NCBI GenBank assembly: GCA_003353825.1
Contig: PIVW01000379.1
Coordinates: forward strand, 1 to 5,790
Length of the DNA: 5,790 nucleotides
Direction of reading: 5' to 3'
Source: Chloroflexota bacterium
GTDB lineage: Bacteria; Chloroflexota; Anaerolineae; J102
In this document: positions 1 to 5,592 of the stretch, piece by piece
How the letters are laid out: each line of letters opens with the position of its first letter
Numbering within the stretch: the first letter of the stretch is position 1
The notes under the pieces: generated by a model
Database searches by the model: none
The model's input: the letters and a program-made list of their open reading frames with translations, nothing else
Told to the model about the DNA's origin: nothing
Position numbers and translations under genes: made by a program

Positions 1-142
1 AAAGCAGTCTCCTTGTGTGTGTTTGGTTTTGTAATAAATGTCCAAATCTTACACGAGGTGCTGCTTTTCTTCCTCATTCAATTGTTAACGTGCTTTCTTC
101 TTCTACTGAACCATGCCCTTTTTTGAGTTATTCTTTACCCAC

Positions 143-184
143 GTTTGCACAGGTGCGAACGAGTAAGACCCCTGTATACGGGGG
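143..184. promoter_or_regulatory. Pair of inverted repeats upstream of the sugar operon (candidate operators or leader hairpins)
   Basis: Two dyads lie 74-115 bases before the isomerase start. The first, GTTTGCACAGGTGCGAAC (143-160), pairs 7 of 8 positions in each arm around a 2-base centre. The second, CCCCTGTATACGGGGG (169-184), is built on the palindrome GTATAC flanked by C4/G4 with one T/G mismatch. Their centres are 25 bp apart. Dyads of this size upstream of sugar catabolic genes commonly bind LacI- or GntR-type repressors, and a GTATAC core is compatible with GntR/FadR-type sites, but no regulator gene is visible here. In RNA both could form short stem-loops. Neither is followed by a T-run, so they are not rho-independent terminators. 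I could not find a convincing -35/-10 pair in 1-257, and apart from these dyads I see nothing there that I can support. Confidence 0.4.
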
Positions 185-257
185 AGCTGAATAGCCGTTT
201 TAGACTTTTCCAGGGTTTTCGGGAATCTCAATATCCAGACTACTGCGGGAGTACAAA

Positions 258-1670
258 ATGACCAACAAGTCCAAATTCGCCCTATTTTTCGGTAATAGAG
301 GCTTTTTTCCAGCATTATTGCAGGCAGACGCCAGAGAAGAGCTGCCAAGAATGCTTGGCGAAATGGGGCACGAGATCTTGATAATGAGGGCTGAAGCCAC
401 CCGCCATGGCGCCGTGGAGACGGTTCAGGAAGGACAGCAGTTCGCCAATTTTCTGAGGGAACATCGGGGTGATTATGATGGCGTTATCCTCTGTTTGCCA
501 AATTTCGGTGACGAAAATGGAGCAGTGGCGGCGCTGAAGAATGCGGGGGTTCCCATTCTGGTGCAGGCATATCCGGACGATCTAGATAAGATGGGGCCAG
601 CACTACGGCGAGATGCGTTTTGTGGCAAATTTTCAATCATGGATGTGTTCTACCAACACGATATCAAATTTTCGGCCCTGAAACCACATACCGTCCACCC
701 CGCCAGCAACCTGTTCAAACAGAACATCGAGCACTTCGACCGGGTCTGCCGCACGATTAAAAGCTTCAAGAATATGGTGGTAGGGGCCATTGGCGCCCGC
801 ACAACCGCTTTCAAGACAGTTCGATTCGACGAAGTCGCCTTGCAGCGCGCAGGCATTACTGTCGAAACTGTGGATTTGGCGGATGTAATTGCCAGAGTCA
901 ATGCTGTGCCAACAGCCAGCGGTACCTATCAACGCAAGGTTGAGACATTGCAGCATTACACTTCCTGGCAAGGTGTGCCCGAGTACGCCTTAGAGAATAT
1001 CGCCAAACTAGGTGTGGTACTAGATGAAGTAATCGACGAATTCGCCATGGATGCCATTGCCATTCGCTGCTGGTTGGAATTACAGCAACAGCTTGGGATA
1101 TCGCCTTGTGTGCTCATGGGGCAATTAAACAACGCCGGCATTGCCGCGGCCTGTGAAGTAGATGTGACCAATGCAGTCGCCATGCAACTGCTCAGCGATG
1201 CTTCCGGTGCGCCAGCAACGGTGCTAGACTGGAACAATAACTACGGTGACGAGGAGAACAAATGCATCCTCTTCCATTGTGGACCTGTCCCTCGTGAGTT
1301 GATGGCCACCCCCGGTCAGATATCCGACCATCTCATTCTCTCGACCACTGTCGGTGACAATCACAGCTTCGGCTGCGTGGTAGGGCGCATAGCCCCTGCA
1401 AAGATAACATTTGCCAGTATGATGACTGATGCCGGCAAACTCAAATTCTATCTGGGCGAAGGCCACATTACCGATGATGCTATCCCGGCTAACTTTTTTG
1501 GCTGCGCCGGTGTAGCTGAAATCGATCGTTTACAAGATGTGCTGTTACACGTAGGAGGGCAAGGCTATCGCCACCACGTTAGTCTAACCCGAGGACACCA
1601 CATGACCGCCATTCAAGAAGCGTTACAAAATTATCTCGATCTCGGAGTCGCACTTCCACAGGATGCTTGA
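258..1670 (+). CDS. L-fucose/L-arabinose isomerase family protein (sugar ketol-isomerase)
   Basis: A 470-residue cytoplasmic protein resembling the L-fucose isomerase / L-arabinose isomerase superfamily, metal-dependent enzymes that interconvert an aldose and a ketose. The N-terminal part (about 1-170) carries family-like segments FFGNRGFFPA (10-19) and VILCLPNFGDENG (76-88). The C-terminal catalytic part has candidate metal ligands: Glu300 in AACEVDV, Asp324 in LDWNNN, and a His at 439/440 in GYRHHVSL, corresponding by position to the Glu, Asp and His of FucI. It is shorter than E. coli FucI (about 590 residues) and belongs to the compact branch of the superfamily. ATG is preceded by GGGAG (247-251) at 6 bases. 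It is the first gene of a unit with a class II aldolase and an FGGY kinase, so it should supply the ketose for phosphorylation. The substrate is unknown. The compact branch also includes isomerases for unusual sugars such as sulfoquinovose, so a fucose assignment is not justified. Confidence 0.85.
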   Translation: MTNKSKFALFFGNRGFFPALLQADAREELPRMLGEMGHEILIMRAEATRHGAVETVQEGQQFANFLREHRGDYDGVILCLPNFGDENGAVAALKNAGVPILVQAYPDDLDKMGPALRRDAFCGKFSIMDVFYQHDIKFSALKPHTVHPASNLFKQNIEHFDRVCRTIKSFKNMVVGAIGARTTAFKTVRFDEVALQRAGITVETVDLADVIARVNAVPTASGTYQRKVETLQHYTSWQGVPEYALENIAKLGVVLDEVIDEFAMDAIAIRCWLELQQQLGISPCVLMGQLNNAGIAAACEVDVTNAVAMQLLSDASGAPATVLDWNNNYGDEENKCILFHCGPVPRELMATPGQISDHLILSTTVGDNHSFGCVVGRIAPAKITFASMMTDAGKLKFYLGEGHITDDAIPANFFGCAGVAEIDRLQDVLLHVGGQGYRHHVSLTRGHHMTAIQEALQNYLDLGVALPQDA

Positions 1671-1674
1671 CATG
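1660..1674 (+). promoter_or_regulatory. Ribosome binding site that decides the aldolase start
   Basis: AGGA at 1660-1663 sits inside the last codons of the isomerase gene. It is 8 bases before the ATG at 1672 but directly abuts the other possible in-frame ATG at 1663. Normal Shine-Dalgarno spacing therefore favours 1672, one base after the isomerase TGA (1668-1670), which implies translational coupling. If 1663 is used instead, the genes overlap by 8 bases. Confidence 0.55.
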
Positions 1675-2592
1675 AAACTAACCTCTAAAGACCTCGTAAA
1701 AAATGCCAGTCGGGCAGGATTGGCCGTCCCCGCTTTCAACATCCCTCATCTACCCATGATGGAGCCGGTGATCCGGGCCCTTGTGGATGAAGATGCGTTC
1801 GGACTGATCGAAACCGCACGACTGGAATGGTACAAGTTCGAAGCCAAGAGCGCTGCAGACATCGCTGCCGAGTTCAATAAGTATCAGGATGCCGACTACG
1901 TGCGTCTCCACCTCGACCACGTGCCGGTGATCGATGAGGATGATATCTGGGTCGACTATCTGCCTGTGATCGCAGAGGCCATCGACTTAGGCTACCAGTC
2001 GGTTATGATCGATGGCTCCCGCCTATCCCTCGACGACAACATCGCTGCCACGAAGGAGGTGGCCGAGCTGGCCCACGCGGCCAGGATTCCGTGTGAGGCT
2101 GAGCTAGGTGCAGTGCTCGGGCATGAGGCCGGCCCCCCACCACCCTACGAAGAATTATTCTCTTCTGGCAAAGGTTTTACCGACGTGGAGGAGGCCAGGC
2201 GCTTTGTCCGGGAGACCACATGTGATTGGCTCTCGGTGGCTGCCGGTAGCATCCACGGCGCCATCTCCGGCGCCCTCAAAGACCAGAAAAAGGTACAAGC
2301 TCGCCTCAGTATCGAACGCATCCAGGCGCTGCGCGAGGCTACCGGTATCCCCCTGGTCTTGCATGGCGGCTCAGGCGTGCAACGCCCATACTTTCTCGAA
2401 GCGATCAAAAATGGTATGACCAAGGTGAATATCGGCACCGAGATTAGGCAGGCGTATGAACAGGCATGGCAGAAAGGGGGCAGCATCAGCGCCGGCCAAC
2501 AGGCATGTTACGAGCGTACACGCTGGCTTTTACACGACTACTTCGGATTGGCTGGCGCCCGTGATCAGGTATTTGATGTTAACGATGAATAA
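1672..2592 (+). CDS. Class II (zinc-dependent) ketose-bisphosphate aldolase family protein
   Basis: A 306-residue TIM-barrel aldolase of the fructose/tagatose-bisphosphate aldolase family (FbaA, GatY/KbaY, IolJ relatives). These cleave a C1-phosphorylated ketose to dihydroxyacetone phosphate plus an aldehyde. Visible motifs, numbered from the ATG at 1672: AVPAFNI (18-24); LHLDHV with catalytic Asp82 and zinc ligand His83; VMIDGS (111-116); CEAELG with Glu144; SVAAGSIHG with candidate zinc ligand His195; VLHGGSGV with His231 and the phosphate-binding GGSG; and VNIGTE (252-257) in the second phosphate-binding loop. All expected catalytic and C1-phosphate residues appear present, so it should be active. 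AAGSIHG and NIGTE differ from the more usual AIGTAHG and NIDTD/NVATE, suggesting a non-standard substrate. It is tightly coupled to the isomerase upstream, and the kinase follows after 97 bp. An alternative start at 1663 adds three residues. Specificity (fructose, tagatose, another ketose 1-phosphate) cannot be read. Confidence 0.88.
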   Translation: MKLTSKDLVKNASRAGLAVPAFNIPHLPMMEPVIRALVDEDAFGLIETARLEWYKFEAKSAADIAAEFNKYQDADYVRLHLDHVPVIDEDDIWVDYLPVIAEAIDLGYQSVMIDGSRLSLDDNIAATKEVAELAHAARIPCEAELGAVLGHEAGPPPPYEELFSSGKGFTDVEEARRFVRETTCDWLSVAAGSIHGAISGALKDQKKVQARLSIERIQALREATGIPLVLHGGSGVQRPYFLEAIKNGMTKVNIGTEIRQAYEQAWQKGGSISAGQQACYERTRWLLHDYFGLAGARDQVFDVNDE

Positions 2593-2655
2593 CGTACGGT
2601 GAATCGCCAGGGGTTTACGCCTCGTCTCCCTGACATTTATTATTCTCATTAAACA

Positions 2656-2676
2656 ATTCGTCATTCACGATTCCTA
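2656..2676. repeat. Three-unit degenerate heptamer patch (ATTC every 7 bases)
   Basis: ATTC recurs at 2656, 2663 and 2670, exactly 7 bases apart, with another at 2642 (two periods earlier), in the 97-bp gap between aldolase and kinase. The patch ends where the kinase ribosome binding site AAGGAG (2676-2681) begins. It resembles the short tandem heptamer repeats seen in intergenic DNA of some cyanobacteria and other environmental bacteria. It is only three units long, so chance is possible. A weak CAGGG/CCCTG stem (2608-2612 with 2628-2632) lies just before it. Confidence 0.3.
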
Positions 2677-2689
2677 AGGAGCACCAACT

Positions 2690-4195
2690 ATGAGTTTGAT
2701 GGGTATTGATGTCGGTACATCTGGTGTGAAAGCTATTGTCTTTTCTGAATCTGGCCAAACCCTGACTTCTGCTTACGAAGAGTATGGTTTCATCCGGCCG
2801 GCTCCTGGGCGCGCTGAGTTGGATGCTGAGGAGGTCTGGTTTAAGACAAAGACTGTAATCCGCTGCTGCACGGTTGACACCCATTCTGATCCTGTGCGAG
2901 CGATCGCCTGTTCGTCGATGGGAGAAGCCATGGTGCCGGTTACGGCCGATCGCCAGATCCTTGGCCCTTCCATCAACCCTAACTTCGACCTGCGAGGAGA
3001 ACCCTATCTGCCCGCACTGACGGCAACGATTGACAACACACACCTATATGACCTCAACGGCAACGCGCTAGGCCATCACTACAGCTTATTCACCCTCAAA
3101 TGGATTAAGGACCAACAGAAACGGTTGTATGAGGAATCGGAGTACTTTTTGCTTTGGGGCAGTTTTATATCGTTTATGCTGGGGGCTGAGGCTCAGGTTG
3201 ATTACTCTTTGGCCAACCGCACTTTATTATTCGATCTGGAGCAAGGCGACTGGTCGGACGAGTTGCTGGCGTGGGCGGGTTTGGATCGTGACAAACTACC
3301 ACCGACGGTACCTTCTGGTAGGGAGATGGGCACGGTGTCGAAACAAATGGCCGAGAAATTGGGTTTGTCGGCGAATGTCAAGCTCATCTCCGGTACCCAT
3401 GATCAGTGCGCTACTGCGGTTGGATGTGGTGTGATCGAAGAGGGTCTGGCGACCATCGGCATGGGCACGTTTTTCACGATCACGCCAGTGTTTCGCACCC
3501 GAAAGCCCACAGCCCTCATGCTCGAACGGGGTCTCAATACCGAACACCATGCTGCGCCCGACCTCTATGTCAGCTTCCTCTACAATTTGGGAGGGGCACT
3601 GGTGAAGTGGTATCGAGATACATTCGCCGGATTCGAATCAGCGCTGAGGCGAACGCAAGGATACGGTATTTATGGTGACCTCTTCACCGAAATGCCCTCC
3701 GGTCCAAGCAGCGTCCTGGTGCTCCCCCATTTCGGTCCCACCGGTCCACCTAATTTTATCTCCGATAGCAGTGGAGTTGTTGCCGGTCTGAAACTGGACA
3801 CACAGCGAGGAGATATCCTGAAAGGTATCGTCGAGGGTGTTGCCTTCTACCTCAAGGAGGTGGTGGATACCTTGCCCGCAACAGGCATCGCCATCAATCA
3901 GTACCGCGCAACAGGGGGCGGGGCGAAATCAGATGCCTGGCTACAGGTGGTGGCCGATATTATGGGTCTGCCGGTGGTGCGGCCCAAGGTGACGGAGGCC
4001 GCCGCCCTGGGAGTGGCGATCCTGGCCGGGATTGGCAGTGGTTGCTTCAACTCATTCGCTGAGGGCGTCGAAGCTATGGTATCCTTAGATAAGGTCATTA
4101 TGCCTGAACCCGAACAGCAGAAATGTTACCAGCAGCGTTATGAAAAATACCAGGCATTGTGGCCACTGTTAAAAGACTATTTGCGTGACGTTTGA
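2690..4195 (+). CDS. FGGY-family carbohydrate kinase (xylulokinase-like, substrate unknown)
   Basis: A 501-residue cytoplasmic sugar kinase with the two-domain actin-like ATPase fold of the FGGY family, which transfers the gamma-phosphate of ATP to a ketose or polyol. The N-terminal domain opens with the phosphate-1 motif GIDVGTSGVKAIVF (5-18, Asp7). The likely catalytic base is Asp238 in SGTHDQCATAVG (234-245). The phosphate-2 and adenosine region follows: IGMGTFFT (256-263), ATGGGAKSDAW (407-417) and EAAALGVAILAG (436-447). Length is normal for the family. The segment CSSMGEAMVPV (74-84) and NFDLRGEP (98-105) replaces the GQMHG and WNDGR motifs of true xylulokinase, so the sugar pocket differs and xylB should not be assigned. 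ATG at 2690 has AAGGAG (2676-2681) at 8 bases, the best Shine-Dalgarno in the operon. Being paired with an aldolase that needs a C1 phosphate suggests it phosphorylates O1 of the ketose, as rhamnulokinase and fuculokinase do; this is inference. Confidence 0.9.
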   Translation: MSLMGIDVGTSGVKAIVFSESGQTLTSAYEEYGFIRPAPGRAELDAEEVWFKTKTVIRCCTVDTHSDPVRAIACSSMGEAMVPVTADRQILGPSINPNFDLRGEPYLPALTATIDNTHLYDLNGNALGHHYSLFTLKWIKDQQKRLYEESEYFLLWGSFISFMLGAEAQVDYSLANRTLLFDLEQGDWSDELLAWAGLDRDKLPPTVPSGREMGTVSKQMAEKLGLSANVKLISGTHDQCATAVGCGVIEEGLATIGMGTFFTITPVFRTRKPTALMLERGLNTEHHAAPDLYVSFLYNLGGALVKWYRDTFAGFESALRRTQGYGIYGDLFTEMPSGPSSVLVLPHFGPTGPPNFISDSSGVVAGLKLDTQRGDILKGIVEGVAFYLKEVVDTLPATGIAINQYRATGGGAKSDAWLQVVADIMGLPVVRPKVTEAAALGVAILAGIGSGCFNSFAEGVEAMVSLDKVIMPEPEQQKCYQQRYEKYQALWPLLKDYLRDV

Positions 4196-4251
4196 GCACG
4201 GTGATGCACGAAGAAGTGTGGCTCAACAGGATCTCGTGCGACCCTTGAAAT

Positions 4252-4297
4252 AGACGTGTTGAGTATTGAGTATTGCGTGTTACGTGGTACGTGGTAC
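4252..4297. repeat. Degenerate heptamer tandem array in convergent intergenic DNA
   Basis: Six successive 7-base units plus a partial one run from 4252 to 4297. They begin AGACGTG, then TTGAGTA twice (4259-4272), and drift through TTGCGTG (4273-4279) and TTACGTG (4280-4286) to GTACGTG (4287-4293) and a final GTAC. The shared pattern is roughly NN(A/G)(C/A)GT(G/A). The array lies between the stop codons of the kinase and the oppositely oriented hydrolase. On the plus strand its end can form only a 4-bp GTAC stem (4287-4297) before T5 (4298-4302), a weak terminator at best. An inverted repeat TTGAGC/GCTCAA (4192-4197 with 4221-4226) also spans the kinase stop, with a long 23-base loop. Confidence 0.6.
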
Positions 4298-4333
4298 TTT
4301 TTGTGAGACCTCCGCGTCCGCATCGATGCGCGT

Positions 4334-5125
4334 CTAGCGAAAATATTTTCGCAGATGGTCGGCGAGCTGACCCGGTTGCCGATCACTTATATAAGTGCCC
4401 GCATCGGGCAAGATCAGGGACCTGGAGCCGTTCAGGGCCGCAGCTGTCGGCTCCAGGCTGGATATTAGATTGTCCTTTCCACCTGACATAACCAGCGTGG
4501 GGCTGGTGATGTTTGCCAATGCACCGGCGAAATCATAGTTAAGGGCGGCTTCGTAGGCCCATGTGTCGTTTTTACCCGCTTTCAATGCCAATATCGTTTC
4601 CCGTTCGCTGAGCGATAGATCGGCCTCAGGATCTCTCGTCCGGATATCCTGCCAGATCCCGATCATATGACTGCCATCCGAGCGTCGTTCGTGAGATCGG
4701 GCATGCTGTCTCAGATAGGTCTTCTGAGTTTTATCAAGAAGGGGTGGGCCTGACAACACTAGTTTGAGCACCAGATGGGGATAGCGACAGGCCAGATCTG
4801 CGGCTATGGCTGCTCCGGTGTGGTGCCCGAAGAGCCAGCAGTGGCGCACACCAAAAGTCATCAAGGTTTCGTGAATGGCTTGGGCGAAAAGGGGTATAGA
4901 GGGTGGTTCGCCCGGCACGAAGGATTCGCCGAAACCAGGTGTATCGGGCGCGATCAGCCAGTAGTCATCGGTCAACTCCGCCATCACTGCCTCATACATG
5001 GCGGATGAACTAGCTGTTTGGTGGAGCAAAACAATGGGCGCGGCATGGATGTGCCGCCTTTGCGTCATTCGGAAATGTATTTGGCCGCAGCTCGTGTCCG
5101 CGTACCCTTTGCGTATAGTGTGCAC
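4334..5125 (-). CDS. Alpha/beta-hydrolase-fold protein with atypical catalytic residues
   Basis: A 263-residue protein with clear alpha/beta hydrolase architecture: the first strand and oxyanion region VLLHQTASSSAMY (32-44), DTPGFGES (61-68), the nucleophile elbow LFGHHTGAAIAADLA (98-112), and the late strand LVMSGGKDN (211-219) with the acid position Asp218. The nucleophile position in the GxSxG-type elbow is His102 (GHHTG) instead of Ser, Cys or Asp. The C-terminal position where the catalytic His is expected (normally AGH) reads DAGTY, with Thr244. The protein may thus use unusual chemistry or be a non-hydrolytic member. The N-terminal KGYADTSCGQIHFR and the C-terminal helix ending in HLRKYFR fit a complete protein. 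The start is GTG at 5125, immediately after an in-frame TAA; no strong Shine-Dalgarno is seen, but a sigma70-like promoter lies about 30 bp upstream. It converges with the kinase and shows no obvious functional link to the sugar genes. The substrate is unknown. Confidence 0.85.
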   Translation of the reverse strand: MHTIRKGYADTSCGQIHFRMTQRRHIHAAPIVLLHQTASSSAMYEAVMAELTDDYWLIAPDTPGFGESFVPGEPPSIPLFAQAIHETLMTFGVRHCWLFGHHTGAAIAADLACRYPHLVLKLVLSGPPLLDKTQKTYLRQHARSHERRSDGSHMIGIWQDIRTRDPEADLSLSERETILALKAGKNDTWAYEAALNYDFAGALANITSPTLVMSGGKDNLISSLEPTAAALNGSRSLILPDAGTYISDRQPGQLADHLRKYFR

Positions 5126-5154
5126 TTAGTTTTTGGTATCCATGGAATTGTTTA

Positions 5155-5183
5155 AATATAATATCGTCATGAATACTTGTCAA
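5155..5183 (-). promoter_or_regulatory. Sigma70-type promoter for the hydrolase gene
   Basis: On the minus strand a perfect -35 TTGACA (5183-5178) is followed by a 17-base spacer and a -10 TATATT (5160-5155, 5 of 6 to TATAAT). The predicted start of transcription is near 5148, giving a leader of roughly 20 bases before the GTG at 5125. The -35 box and part of the spacer overlap the toxin remnant on the other strand. Confidence 0.55.
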
Positions 5184-5289
5184 GCAAGTGGTGTGTTCGC
5201 CAAAGGATGACTTTTTAGCTATCGTCATCTATATCCCAGATGAAAGCCGTTGGGAATCAGACTGGATGACACGAAAGACACGTGCGTAA
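5173..5289 (+). pseudogene. 3' remnant of a DUF4258-type toxin gene
   Basis: The frame ending at TAA 5287-5289 is open back to a TGA at 5170-5172 and reads 38 codons. Its end, IVIYIPDESRWESDWMTRK, matches my recollection of the C-terminus of DUF4258 proteins (a ...V(T)VY.PDP..W..D...R+ pattern), small RelE/MqsR-like presumed toxins that precede YgiT-type zinc-finger antitoxins. Intact family members are about 80-100 residues. Here the N-terminal half is missing, the only usable starts are the GTG codons at 5188 and 5191, and the two other frames upstream show no continuation I recognise. The remaining upstream DNA is short (about 45 bases) before the divergent hydrolase gene. I read this as a 5'-truncated, non-functional toxin gene. 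A very short expressed peptide is possible but unlikely. Confidence 0.6.
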
Positions 5290-5320
5290 GGAGAGATTTA
5301 CGTGCGTAAGGAGAGATTCA
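5281..5320 (+). repeat. 20-bp tandem duplication carrying a ribosome binding site
   Basis: Positions 5281-5300 and 5301-5320 are copies of CGTGCGTAAGGAGAGATT plus a two-base tail (TA or CA), differing at one base (5299 T, 5319 C). The first copy supplies the last two codons and the TAA of the toxin remnant. Both contain the Shine-Dalgarno AAGGAG (5288-5293 and 5308-5313). Only the second is correctly spaced (8 bases) from the TTG start at 5322. Confidence 0.9.
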
Positions 5321-5321
5321 A

Positions 5322-5543
5322 TTGAATTGTCCCATCTGTAGTGGAGAAGTAGAAGCCGCACTTGTCAGCTATAGCGTCAGTCGTAATGGATACCATCTTA
5401 TCATTGATGATGTACCTGCCTTTAAGTGCACTCAATGTGGTGAACCAATGTATCCAGAGGAAGCCGTTGATTTGGTCCAGGACATGTTGCGCGAGCTAGA
5501 TTCACGGCGTTTCAAACTTGATGAGTTGCGTCTCGCAGCGTGA
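5322..5543 (+). CDS. YgiT/MqsA-type zinc-finger small protein (orphan antitoxin)
   Basis: A 73-residue soluble protein resembling the N-terminal zinc-binding domain of MqsA (YgiT). CPIC (Cys3, Cys6) and CTQC (Cys36, Cys39) form a four-cysteine zinc site, and the stretch between them ends in VPAFKCTQCGE, a family-typical segment. A charged helix (about 46-70) follows. The C-terminal helix-turn-helix DNA-binding domain of full MqsA is absent, as in other short YgiT-type proteins that pair with DUF4258 toxins. The start is TTG at 5322, supported by AAGGAG at 5308-5313 and by Cys3 falling right after the start, as is usual for these proteins; no ATG gives the CPIC motif. Directly upstream is the 3' end of a DUF4258-type toxin gene, so this is probably the surviving antitoxin of a decayed type II toxin-antitoxin pair. 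It could bind zinc without any partner. Confidence 0.8.
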   Translation: MNCPICSGEVEAALVSYSVSRNGYHLIIDDVPAFKCTQCGEPMYPEEAVDLVQDMLRELDSRRFKLDELRLAA

Positions 5544-5592
5544 TTTCCCTCAACATGTTTAGGACAGAGGAACCAACAATGTACGGCAGAGC

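Noticed and set aside
1..126. Open plus-strand frame from the window edge to TGA 124-126, reading as a hydrophobic 41-residue tail that could be the end of a permease.
   Set aside because: The DNA is T/C-rich, which produces Leu/Phe-rich translations by chance, and no family motif is visible. It could only be settled with the sequence to the left.
258..1670. Naming the isomerase fucI or araA, or a sulfoquinovose isomerase.
   Set aside because: Superfamily membership is supported, but length and motifs do not fix the substrate, and the neighbouring genes do not include a sulfosugar-specific enzyme.
2608..2632. CAGGG/CCCTG stem followed by T-rich DNA between aldolase and kinase, considered as an internal terminator.
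   Set aside because: A 5-bp stem with a 15-base loop and an interrupted T tract is too weak to call.
3296..3678. Long overlapping frames on both strands inside the kinase gene.
   Set aside because: They lie inside a gene with strong family motifs, lack family resemblance of their own, and are explained as shadow frames.
4319..4330. Perfect 12-bp palindrome CGCATCGATGCG just downstream of the hydrolase stop, considered as its terminator.
   Set aside because: As RNA it forms only a 4-bp stem with a 4-base loop, and on the minus strand it is followed by A-rich rather than T-rich sequence.
5142..5210. A 22-codon ATG frame (MELFKYNIVMNTCQASGVFAKG) upstream of the zinc-finger gene.
   Set aside because: No Shine-Dalgarno, overlaps the toxin remnant in another frame, and shows no recognisable motif.
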